A stretch of 53,030 nt of DNA from Oscillospiraceae bacterium (GTDB lineage: Bacteria > Bacillota > Clostridia > Oscillospirales > Oscillospiraceae), in the NCBI GenBank assembly GCA_015067835.1, contig SVLS01000015.1:1-53030 (forward strand), given 5' to 3'. Below the pieces are notes generated by a model. It was not told where the DNA came from, did not search any database, and saw nothing but the letters and a program-made list of their open reading frames with translations. The stretch's first letter is position 1; each line of letters opens with the position of its first letter. Position numbers and translations under genes: made by a program. This document shows positions 35,201 to 41,023 of the stretch, in pieces.

Positions 35201-35781
35201 TGTTTTTCTACAATTCCAGCAAGGACACTTCGTTCACCTTTACTTTTGTAACAGGAAGTACAGCACCTACATCGGGATGTTTGTACCAAGTATATAATTC
35301 TAATACAGGTATCGGAGGACAAATATTCTTTGATAATGGAAGAGTTGCCGTCACCCAAACGTATTCTAAAAACTCATCACAGCAAACCAGTACGTACAAA
35401 TTGGCGGCGAACACTAAATATACGGTTGTGGTTACATTTAAAGCAGGAGGAAGTGTTGGGCGTTTTTATGGATCGATTGTGATTAAAGACGAACACGGAA
35501 ATACCCTCAGCACAACTTCGTGCACATGGCATAGTGCTGGCGCAGATGGAACATCTTCGGCGGCAATCGGACCGGCGTCTATTCTGAATGGAGATGCTCC
35601 CAATATATATCTGATGAGCATTGATTTTAAGGGGACTAATGGCCTTGCGGGTTATGGCAACCTGATCCAATGTGCCGTAGATTTTGCGAATGGATCGATA
35701 GGAACGAAAACATTTTCTAGTGGAGATTGTGCAATTTCTTTTGGTGGTTCGGGTGTCCAATATTATGTTCAGTTCCCCTGA
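32293..35781 (+). CDS. PASTA Ser/Thr kinase with Listeria-type and Big_2 repeats
   Basis: An 1162-aa kinase. Kinase domain about 12-280, almost identical in motifs to the preceding kinase (HRDIKPQNIF, LGDFGIAK, YMAPE). Then KTTGPVF and ETVGPSF juxtamembrane motifs and one TM at about 379-399. Outside come three PASTA domains (about 434-634), two Listeria-Bacteroides repeats (about 636-780; FDANGGTVTS and FNANGGSGS, each ending AxW), Ig-like Big_2 units (about 815-950) and a unique about 210-aa C-terminal domain. The ATG was chosen because it aligns residue by residue with the first kinase; a GTG nine bases upstream is in frame. The PASTA set suggests binding to peptidoglycan or muropeptides. 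Confidence 0.93.
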   Translation: MSNIEKNLWPGWETVRLIGRGSFGAVYEIQRQIFDDVEKAALKVITIPQNAGDVDEMFSDGYDAESITATFQAHLKSIVSEYSLMRKMNGSANIVNCDDVRYVQHDDGIGWDIYIKMELLTPLTKALQSEISEETVIRIAQDLCAALILCNKHEIVHRDIKPQNIFISPNGDYKLGDFGIAKTVEKTMGGTKIGTYKYMAPEVYNNQPYGSSADIYSLGLVLYWLLNEHRLPFLPLPPAKLTAGMDEEARHRRLSGETIPAPMHGSDGLKSVVLKACAYDPKDRYASAAAMLDDLNKLTDEAEAIAASFVTEDHQEERQEGDKTTGPVFYRNKEKHDNSDETVGPSFSAKLPPIEKKKAKNPNGTDDESDKKGKKNVLKYVFIALGIVAAIVLLLLLRSCYGEQPNNNPSLEATGTEPTVTETTEATLPEKVFLTVPDVIQDDKELALSKLKEAGLPEPEIIEKHDENVPNGCVIAQSVGAGTQVDEGTKIVLTISTGPAPFDMLDVVGQSKEQAEATLNSKGLVVVIEYKKTDAVAEGNVISQSVPKGTSVKRGDEIMLTVSSGRETIDVANVVGMTQADAERALKAQGFNVTILESYDSNVAAGKVIRQSPGAGTNQLPDSTIVIYVSKGKQPVVVIFDANGGTVTSVSKTGYLSDAYGTLPTPTSTGYSFAGWYSAKTGGVKVTSSTIITTSSNHTLYARWTPNTYSVSFNANGGSGSMTTQTFVYNESQQLSANQFSKSNCAFLGWSTSPTATKATYANNQSISNLIATDNGKVTLYAVWEKVSLSHTSTTLTRMPTGVNLNQSSLTLATIATGNYGKTSTLSATISGYSSPTITLTFSTSSGNAVTWTSSNTNVATVSSSGVVTAKSTGSTIITATTALGAKATCQVYVENGASTIQWGTSNAAVATVSSGTVTAVGKGTTNITATVNGKTATCTVKVGNTYKAIALSNSSSYATLKYNNATRGLFFYNSSKDTSFTFTFVTGSTAPTSGCLYQVYNSNTGIGGQIFFDNGRVAVTQTYSKNSSQQTSTYKLAANTKYTVVVTFKAGGSVGRFYGSIVIKDEHGNTLSTTSCTWHSAGADGTSSAAIGPASILNGDAPNIYLMSIDFKGTNGLAGYGNLIQCAVDFANGSIGTKTFSSGDCAISFGGSGVQYYVQFP

Positions 35782-35837
35782 TGCCGTGTATGAAAATTAT
35801 GTTCTGAATTAAGTTGTAGCGAGAAGCAAGATATAAT

Positions 35838-35863
35838 GCCCGAGGTTGCGATAGACCTCGGGT
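35838..35863 (+). terminator. Terminator of the T7SS/kinase operon
   Basis: CCCGAGGT / ACCTCGGG stem followed by TATTATTATTT. Confidence 0.75.
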
Positions 35864-35967
35864 ATTATTATTTGCTGAGAAGCCGCAGTACTCAGATGGA
35901 ACCAGCGGGGCACCTTGGTTGTTGTAAAACACAAGGTACCAACAATGAAAATCTTTTAAATTATCTA

Positions 35968-35996
35968 TTGACAAACGAACATTTGTTTGATATGAT
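35968..35996 (+). promoter_or_regulatory. Mobility-module promoter with LexA-like box
   Basis: A perfect TTGACA and TATGAT with 17-bp spacing. Between them lies CGAACATTTGTTTG (35976-35989), one base from the Gram-positive LexA box pattern CGAAC-N4-GTTCG. A repressor bound there would block RNA polymerase directly. Predicted SOS-inducible promoter of the excision and mobilisation genes. Confidence 0.7.
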
Positions 35997-36083
35997 GATA
36001 TCATAATTGAATATTCCCTTTACATATTCGTTGCACTGGATAGCGGTGCGTATGCCGTATGGCTCATAAGATGCCGATTATAT

Positions 36084-36165
36084 ACCGGGCACAAATGCAT
36101 GATACATAAAATTCCGACAGGTCTCCTGCCGGTTATGCGTCGTGCATTTGTGCCCGGTTTTTGTT
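36084..36165 (+). promoter_or_regulatory. Structured leader with intrinsic terminator
   Basis: ACCGGGCACAAATGCATGA pairs with TCGTGCATTTGTGCCCGGT (18 of 19 positions), enclosing an inner CCGaCAGG/CCTGcCGG hairpin, then TTTTTGTTTTC. It lies in the leader between the LexA-type promoter and the first gene, so it is an attenuator: most transcripts should stop here unless antitermination occurs. No known riboswitch class is recognised. Confidence 0.65.
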
Positions 36166-36199
36166 TTCTGTACATAAATAAACCAAGGAGGTAAAGAGA

Positions 36200-36409
36200 A
36201 TGAAAAGTACGAAATTTAAATCTTATGAAGAGCTGCCATTGACGCTGACGGCGCCGGAGGTGGGTGAAGTGCTGGGGATCTCCCGGGCGGCAGCTTATGA
36301 GTTAGTCCGCAACAAGGGCTTCCCTTCTATGCGGATTGGAACGAGGATCCTCGTTCCGAAGGACAAGTTTATCGCTTGGATCAATGAACAGGTGGAGGTG
36401 AATGTATGA
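36200..36409 (+). CDS. Excisionase-like helix-turn-helix protein
   Basis: A 69-aa DNA-binding protein of the excisionase/AlpA (MerR-like winged helix) type: LTLTAPEVGEVLGISRAAAY, then ELVRNKGFPSMRIGTRILVP and KDKFIAWINEQ. Such proteins act as Xis or regulators of mobile elements. AAGGAGGT precedes the ATG. Stop overlaps the next start by 4 nt (ATGA). Confidence 0.9.
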   Translation: MKSTKFKSYEELPLTLTAPEVGEVLGISRAAAYELVRNKGFPSMRIGTRILVPKDKFIAWINEQVEVNV

Positions 36410-36771
36410 GAAAGTATCAAGCACCTACCGACAACTTCTTCCGCCTGCCCAACAATATTTTCGATCTGGGACTGACCCCAATTCAGTTTGCCATCTACGC
36501 CTATCTGGTCAGCTGTGCCGGAAGTAAGGATTGCTGCTGGCCAAGTATGGAGAAGATCGCCCGGAAGATTGGCGCGGGCAAGACGGCTGTGCAGGAGCAT
36601 CTGAATGTGCTGGTGCGGCGGCAGCTGATCGCTAAGAGCAAGCGCATCACCGCAGGTGGCCATCGGAACAATGTGTATACCCTGCTGAATTTGGATAATC
36701 CGGAGATCTATCGTGATCTGACCCCGCCTCAGGAATTACCGCTGGATATTTTTGATGAAATGCCGGTGTAA
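36406..36771 (+). CDS. Winged-helix DNA-binding protein (replication/regulatory)
   Basis: A 121-aa protein. FFRLPNNIFDLGLTPIQFAI and CWPSMEKIARKIGAGKTAVQ, then EHLNVLVRRQLI form a winged helix resembling the N-terminal DNA-binding part of RepA-type initiators and phage helix-turn-helix_36 proteins. Too short for a full initiator. Translationally coupled to the HTH gene, in the usual position of a mobilisable-element accessory regulator. Confidence 0.78.
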   Translation: MRKYQAPTDNFFRLPNNIFDLGLTPIQFAIYAYLVSCAGSKDCCWPSMEKIARKIGAGKTAVQEHLNVLVRRQLIAKSKRITAGGHRNNVYTLLNLDNPEIYRDLTPPQELPLDIFDEMPV

Positions 36772-36975
36772 AGAGCCGTTTTGGCAGAAATTATTTTGAA
36801 GCGGGATAAAGGAAGTGTTCCGGAGTATGCCCGGCACTTCCCAATCACACCGCCCGGCAACGCCGGTCGGGGCTATTACGGCTCTTTCAATTGCTTTTGG
36901 AACAATTCGGCGGTGTTACGCAGGGGGCGTAATTCGCCCCTTTTTACCAGCAAGCGGCTTTTCTTTAGAGCCGCA
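36770..36975 (+). other. Structured intergenic region, candidate oriT
   Basis: A gene-free stretch directly before the mobilisation genes. Outer arms AAAGAGCCGT (36770-36779) and ACGGCTCTTT (36878-36887) enclose CCGGCAACGCCGG. Then come GGGGCGTAATTCGCCCC followed by TTTTT (36920-36941), and GCGGCT/AGCCGC (36954-36974). Inverted repeats of this kind just upstream of mobC-relaxase genes are where MobP-type oriT sites usually lie. A terminator or RNA role is also possible. Confidence 0.4.
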
Positions 36976-37001
36976 AGGACTTTGCAAGAATGGAGGATTT
37001 T

Positions 37002-37400
37002 ATGAAAAATATGGTCAAAACCGGCATTTCTATCGATGCTGATTTGCTTGCCCGATGCGACGCAAGCATTCCGCTGACCAACGCGGGGTCTCGCAGTGAG
37101 TTCGTCAGCGATGCGCTGGAATATTATATTGCAACCCTTTATGCGCAAGATAGTAGTAAAGTGTTGACACCGGCATTGGAATCGGTAGTCAGCAGCAAGA
37201 TTGCGCTGTCGGAAGAACGGATCAGTCGCATGATCTTCAAGCTGGCAGTGGAGATTGCAATGCTGAATCATCAGTACGCTGCCGCTTACAATACGGAAGA
37301 AGATTATATCAATTGGCTTCGTGACCATTGCAAGCAAGAGGTGGCTATGCTGAATGGTCGGATGAATCTGAATGACATCGCAAATGAATATGTGGGGTAG
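37002..37400 (+). CDS. Mobilisation accessory protein (MobC/RHH-like)
   Basis: A 132-aa protein. The first 50 residues (TGISIDADLLARCDASIPLT, RSEFVSDALEYYIA) follow a ribbon-helix-helix pattern; the remainder is helical. Located 6 bp before the relaxase gene, it fits an auxiliary oriT-binding protein. GGAGG precedes the ATG. Confidence 0.8.
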   Translation: MKNMVKTGISIDADLLARCDASIPLTNAGSRSEFVSDALEYYIATLYAQDSSKVLTPALESVVSSKIALSEERISRMIFKLAVEIAMLNHQYAAAYNTEEDYINWLRDHCKQEVAMLNGRMNLNDIANEYVG

Positions 37401-37406
37401 TAAAGA

Positions 37407-39083
37407 TTGGCAAGATTGATTTTGAAATCACCGTATTACAAACCAACTGCCGTTCGCTCCCGTGGAGGTTATCTCGGTTACATTGCAACCAGAGAGGGTG
37501 TAGAAATGGCAGAAGATACTTCCCGTCATCTTCCTGCCACGGCGGAGCAAGAAAAACAGATTGGGAAGTTAATTAAGAAACACCCGGACAGTAAAGACAG
37601 CCACGAATACGAAGATTATCTTGCAGTTCCCACAAGAGGCAATGCAGATGCCTTCATCCAATCTGTATTTGAAATCTATGGTGGGGATCAGCGGGATGTA
37701 TATCTTCAGTATGTCCACGAACGTCCCGGCAGCAATGGTCTGTTCACCGACGAAGGTGTGCCCATTGTTCTTTCTCAGGTGCAAGAAGAAATGAATGCCT
37801 CCCAGAGTAATATCTGGACCCACATTATTTCTCTGCGTCGGGAAGATGCCCAGCGATTAGGCTATGACAATCCCAACACCTGGATGTATCTGCTTCGGTC
37901 ACAGAGCAATATGATTGCGCAGCAAATGAAGATTGCTCCGGAGAACTTTCGTTGGTACGCAGCGTTCCACAATGAGGGTCATCATCCCCACGTGCATATG
38001 ATGGCCTACTCCATCGATCCAAACGAAGCGTACTTAACCACCAAAGGTATTGAAACCATCAAATCCAATTTGGCAAATGAAATCTTCCGCCAGGATCTGC
38101 TGCAGATCTATCAGAAGCAAGGTGATGTGCGAGATGAACTGCGTGCAGAAAGCAGAGTGCAATTGCACGAACTGGCCCAGGGAATTAACAACAGCTTCTT
38201 CTACTCCCCTGAGATTATGCAACTGCTGATACAGCTGGCAGACCGCTTAGTAAAGCACAAGGGTAAAATGCAATACGGATACCTAGATGCACCTGCGAAG
38301 AAGTTGGTAAACAACATTGTGTTTTTGCTATCTCAGGAAGAGCGGATCCGGGGAATGTACGAAAAATGGTATGCGCTACGAGAAGATGTGCTGCACACCT
38401 ATGCCAAGGAACTGCCGGAGCGGATCCCGTTGGGACAGCAAAAGGAATTCAAACCCATCCGCAATGCGGTGGTGCAGGCTGCGCTACAAATCAAGCATCC
38501 CATTTCTGCAGAACTGTCAGAGCCGTGTCTGGCGCGTGTGGACTTTTCGGGTTCGGACAAGCATCCATACCCGGATGCAGAAGCGTGGCTATGTAAAGAC
38601 GATGTGCCGGTCACAGAAGAAATTATGCGGCAGATGGATGAAGCGGCCCTCCACGGTAGTGTCGATGCCATCTACGGGTATGCCAAACTTATTCAAAAGG
38701 ATGACCCTCAGAAAGCCTTTGAACTGTACAAAGTCGCAGCCAGGTATGGAAGTCACTTTGCAGAATACCAACTGGGGAGGATGCTCTGCTTTGGTCTGGG
38801 TGTGCCGCAGAACTACGAGCAGGGGCTGGATTGGCTCAGGAAATCCGCCGAACACGGCAATGAATATGCCCCGGCGTTGCATCGTCAGGTGCAACAGCAG
38901 CTTCGGGACGAGATGATTCCTGTAGTATTATCTCTGATCCGCAGTTTGGCAGGGATGCTGGAGAGCCAAGGCGAGGAGGAGTATCCGCTGATAGATGCGA
39001 CGGACTCTCGTGCCAGAGAAGAAACCCGCCGGAAAAAATATGCCATTGGCTACGGCTACAGCGGTCCGAAGCTGCGCATGTAA
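37407..39083 (+). CDS. MobP/MobL-type relaxase with Sel1-like repeats
   Basis: A 558-aa DNA-nicking protein. The N-terminal relaxase domain (about 1-240) includes SRGGYLGYIATREGVE with candidate catalytic tyrosines and the metal-binding three-histidine motif HNEGHHPHVHMMAYS at about 188-200. A helical middle follows. The C-terminal part (about 410-500) has Sel1/TPR-like repeats (GSVDAIYGYAKLI, AARYGSHFAEYQLGRML, KSAEHGNEYAPAL). Start is TTG, taken because it gives MARLILKSPYY, the usual opening, right after the accessory gene. No type IV coupling protein is nearby, so transfer must borrow a helper. Confidence 0.9.
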   Translation: MARLILKSPYYKPTAVRSRGGYLGYIATREGVEMAEDTSRHLPATAEQEKQIGKLIKKHPDSKDSHEYEDYLAVPTRGNADAFIQSVFEIYGGDQRDVYLQYVHERPGSNGLFTDEGVPIVLSQVQEEMNASQSNIWTHIISLRREDAQRLGYDNPNTWMYLLRSQSNMIAQQMKIAPENFRWYAAFHNEGHHPHVHMMAYSIDPNEAYLTTKGIETIKSNLANEIFRQDLLQIYQKQGDVRDELRAESRVQLHELAQGINNSFFYSPEIMQLLIQLADRLVKHKGKMQYGYLDAPAKKLVNNIVFLLSQEERIRGMYEKWYALREDVLHTYAKELPERIPLGQQKEFKPIRNAVVQAALQIKHPISAELSEPCLARVDFSGSDKHPYPDAEAWLCKDDVPVTEEIMRQMDEAALHGSVDAIYGYAKLIQKDDPQKAFELYKVAARYGSHFAEYQLGRMLCFGLGVPQNYEQGLDWLRKSAEHGNEYAPALHRQVQQQLRDEMIPVVLSLIRSLAGMLESQGEEEYPLIDATDSRAREETRRKKYAIGYGYSGPKLRM

Positions 39084-39087
39084 AGAA

Positions 39088-39125
39088 TGCCGCCAGACGG
39101 CGATAATAACATCCGTCTGGCGGCA
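39088..39125 (+). terminator. Hairpin after the relaxase gene
   Basis: TGCCGCCAGACGG pairs perfectly with CCGTCTGGCGGCA. No T-tract follows, so it may be an mRNA 3' stabiliser or integrase-region site. The next 115 bases hold partial repeats of ATACCAATGG / TTGGTGGTATTGG that could be integrase or Xis arm sites. Confidence 0.55.
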
Positions 39126-39241
39126 GGTAACAAAACGAAGGTAACAAATATACCAATGGGGAGGGCATTCTTTGGTGGTATTGGTGAATAGCTATTGGGT
39201 AGCACTTATGGTAATGTATTGTGCTACAGGAGGTTGATAAT

Positions 39242-40393
39242 ATGGCAAAACGAAGAAGTAATGGCGAAGGCAATATCCGCAAACGAAAGGATGGTCGCTG
39301 GGAAGGTCGTTACACCGCCGGTCGGGATCCGGCTACCGGCAAGGCTATCGTCAAAAGTGTGTTGGGAAAAACCCAGGCAGAGGTTAAGGAAAAGCTGAAG
39401 AAAGCTATTGCAGAAAGCGAGCAGCTGGACGTCAGGCGGTCTGGTATGTATACGGTGGGGGAATGGATGGATTTATGGTATGAGGTCTACGCCAAACCCA
39501 GAATCCGTGAGAGTACCGCCGTGTACTACAAAATGTTCATTGACACCCACATTCGCCCCAGACTGGGGAATATCAAGCTGAACCAGCTGCAAACTATGGA
39601 TGTCCAAAGGCTGTACAATGAGCTTCGGGAGCGTGGCAGAATCCGCAAAGAAATCAAAGACAAGCAGCCGGGGCTGAGTGTTTCCTACATCCGTGGGATG
39701 CATAATATGCTGAAATCCTGCCTGAACTGTGCGGTGGAGGAAAGGCTGATTCTACGTAACCCGGTGTTGAGTTGCAAACTGCCGAAAGGGGAGAAAAAGG
39801 AAATGAAGGTGCTGACCCAGGAGCAACTGGGGAGCTACCTTGCTGCCGCAAGCCAAAGAGGACTTCTTCCTATGTTTTTCCTGGAACTGACTACCGGACT
39901 GCGAAAGGGAGAACTGGTACCGCTACTATGGTCGGATGTGAACACGGATAATATGACCATCTCCATCACCAAGCAGGCTTATCGGATGAAGGGCGGGATG
40001 ACGGTGCAGCCACCCAAGACGGACAACTCTATGCGCAGGATCGCCCTGTCTGAAGAAACCATGGAGCTTCTGAAGCAGGAACACGACAAGCACCCCGGCA
40101 ATCCGTACTTGTTCCCTTCGCCGGTGAGTGGTGGGATGTATCACCCCGATTCGGTGGTGAAGCTTCATCAGAAGATTCTTAAGGATGCCGGATTGGGACA
40201 CATCCGGTTCCACGATCTGCGGCACACTTTTGCAACCCTTGCCTTGCAGAACGGAATCGATGTCAAGACCGTATCCAGCATGCTGGGGCACAGCAATGCA
40301 GGCTTCACCCTGGCCACCTACACCCACGCCACCAGCAAGGCACAAGAGCAGGCCGCGGCGAAGATGGGAGGCTTGCTGAAACAAGTGCTCTGA
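39242..40393 (+). CDS. int: Tyrosine integrase (Tn916/phage type)
   Basis: A 383-aa site-specific recombinase. Arm-binding domain (about 1-55: AKRRSNGEGNIRKRKDGRWE), core-binding SAM-like domain (about 60-165) and catalytic domain. Catalytic Arg is near 220 (TTGLRKGEL), HxxR near 324 (HDLRHTFATLA), His in LGHSNAGF and nucleophile Tyr near 360 (TLATYTHAT). Start is ATG after AGGAGGT. It lies about 450 bp from attR and is expected to recombine the tRNA-Arg 3' half. Confidence 0.96.
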   Translation: MAKRRSNGEGNIRKRKDGRWEGRYTAGRDPATGKAIVKSVLGKTQAEVKEKLKKAIAESEQLDVRRSGMYTVGEWMDLWYEVYAKPRIRESTAVYYKMFIDTHIRPRLGNIKLNQLQTMDVQRLYNELRERGRIRKEIKDKQPGLSVSYIRGMHNMLKSCLNCAVEERLILRNPVLSCKLPKGEKKEMKVLTQEQLGSYLAAASQRGLLPMFFLELTTGLRKGELVPLLWSDVNTDNMTISITKQAYRMKGGMTVQPPKTDNSMRRIALSEETMELLKQEHDKHPGNPYLFPSPVSGGMYHPDSVVKLHQKILKDAGLGHIRFHDLRHTFATLALQNGIDVKTVSSMLGHSNAGFTLATYTHATSKAQEQAAAKMGGLLKQVL

Positions 40394-40409
40394 CCTCAAA
40401 AAAGCAGAA

Positions 40410-40443
40410 ACCGGATGGACAACAGTCCATCCGGTGTTTTTTG
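40410..40443 (+). terminator. Integrase terminator
   Basis: ACCGGATGGAC, AACA loop, GTCCATCCGGT, then GTTTTTTG. Confidence 0.88.
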
Positions 40444-40514
40444 AAAATTTCCCGTTTGGGTCAAATCTGGGTCAAAGGTGTTTTGAGGATACGTACGAAA
40501 AACTAGATGTGGGT

Positions 40515-40621
40515 GATGGGACTCGTTTGCATTTTTGCCAAAGGCAAAAATTAAGGAGCGGCGACCTCCAGCCGTCGCCGGCAACGCTCGCCCGCGTTGC
40601 ATTGAACTATTCGAGTCCCAT
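40515..40621. repeat. Multi-hairpin unit bounded by tRNA T-arm sequences
   Basis: ATGGGACTCG (40516-40525) and its complement CGAGTCCCAT (40612-40621) enclose three hairpins: TTTTTGCC/GGCAAAAA, GGCGAC/GTCGCC and GCAACG/CGTTGC. The bounding sequence equals the T-arm of the adjacent tRNA-His. Same architecture as the units at 17880-18120. No gene. Confidence 0.65.
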
Positions 40622-40640
40622 TTCAGCCAACAAACATATA

Positions 40641-40675
40641 AAAACAGGAGATATCCGAAGATATCTCCTGTTTTT
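40641..40675 (-). terminator. Terminator of the tRNA cluster
   Basis: AAAACAGGAGATATC, CGAA loop, GATATCTCCTGTTTT: a long stem with T runs in both directions, right after the tRNA-His CCA end. Confidence 0.88.
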
Positions 40676-40676
40676 A

Positions 40677-40753
40677 TGGGGTGGGTGATGGGACTCGAAC
40701 CCACAACGCCCGGAACCACAATCCGGTGCTCTGCCAATTGAACTACACCCACC
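40677..40753 (-). tRNA. tRNA-His (GTG), second copy
   Basis: Same cloverleaf as the copy at 18161 with G-1 and encoded CCA. The anticodon stem reads CCGGA/TCCGG instead of CTGGA/TCCAG, a compensated pair change, so it should be functional. It lies inside the right boundary of the mobile element. Confidence 0.97.
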
Positions 40754-40800
40754 ATATTCGGTTTTGCTGACTGTTTGAGTCGGTGTTCTAACGTACTTTG

Positions 40801-40877
40801 TGGTACGCCAGGAGGGACTCGAACCCCCGACCTACTGCTTAGAAGGCAGTTGCTCTATCCAGCTGAGCTACTGGCGT
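40801..40877 (-). tRNA. tRNA-Arg (TCT), reconstituted by integration; attR
   Basis: Complete tRNA: acceptor ACGCCAG/CTGGCGT, D-arm GCTCAGCTGGATAGAGC, anticodon arm ACTGC-CTTCTAA-GCAGT (TCT), T-arm GGGGGTTCGAGTCCCTC and CCA. Its 3' part (40801-40846) is the right copy of the 46-bp attachment repeat, so the element restores a whole tRNA gene on integration. Confidence 0.97.
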
Positions 40878-40884
40878 ATTTCTA

Positions 40885-40958
40885 TGGAGCGGGTGACGGG
40901 AATCGGACCCGCGTATCCAGCTTGGAAGGCTGGTGTTCTACCATTGAACTACACCCGC
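40885..40958 (-). tRNA. tRNA-Gly (TCC)
   Basis: Acceptor GCGGGTG/CACCCGC, D-arm GTTCAATGGTAGAAC, anticodon loop CTTCCAA (TCC) within CCAGC/GCTGG, T-arm GCGGGTCCGATTCCCGT, CCA encoded. First gene of the Gly-Arg-His transcript. Confidence 0.96.
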
Positions 40959-41023
40959 AGATCCCTCTCGCCTAACGGTTTCAGCCATAGAATTTTAGCA
41001 TAGGAATCCGCTAATGTCAAGGG

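Larger units (their letters stand above)
18259..40846. mobile_element. Integrative mobilisable element in tRNA-Arg carrying a T7SS locus
   Basis: A 22.6-kb insertion bounded by the 46-bp tRNA-Arg repeat. It encodes a tyrosine integrase near the right end, an excisionase-like HTH, a relaxase and a mobilisation accessory protein, but no visible conjugative coupling or mating-pair genes. It is therefore better called mobilisable (IME) than conjugative. Cargo is the T7SS locus with two kinases. A second tRNA-His lies inside the right boundary. Cargo genes are visibly more A/T-rich in codon choice than the mobility module and the chromosomal flanks, which suggests a composite origin. Confidence 0.8.

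Noticed and set aside
35717..36004. 95-aa minus-strand frame between the kinase gene and the mobility module
   Set aside because: Covers the kinase terminator and the LexA-type promoter; no start signal.
36781..37005. 74-aa frame before the mobilisation accessory gene
   Set aside because: No ribosome site, and the region is a series of inverted repeats better explained as oriT or regulatory DNA.
18161..40753. tRNA-His as the integration site
   Set aside because: Both tRNA-His genes are complete and the truncated gene is tRNA-Arg, so tRNA-Arg fits attL/attR better; a tandem second element using tRNA-His is not excluded.
40535..40975. Small frames across the tRNA cluster (e.g. with GLEPTT or GLEPPTY motifs)
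   Set aside because: These are translations of tRNA T-arm sequence, a common false annotation.
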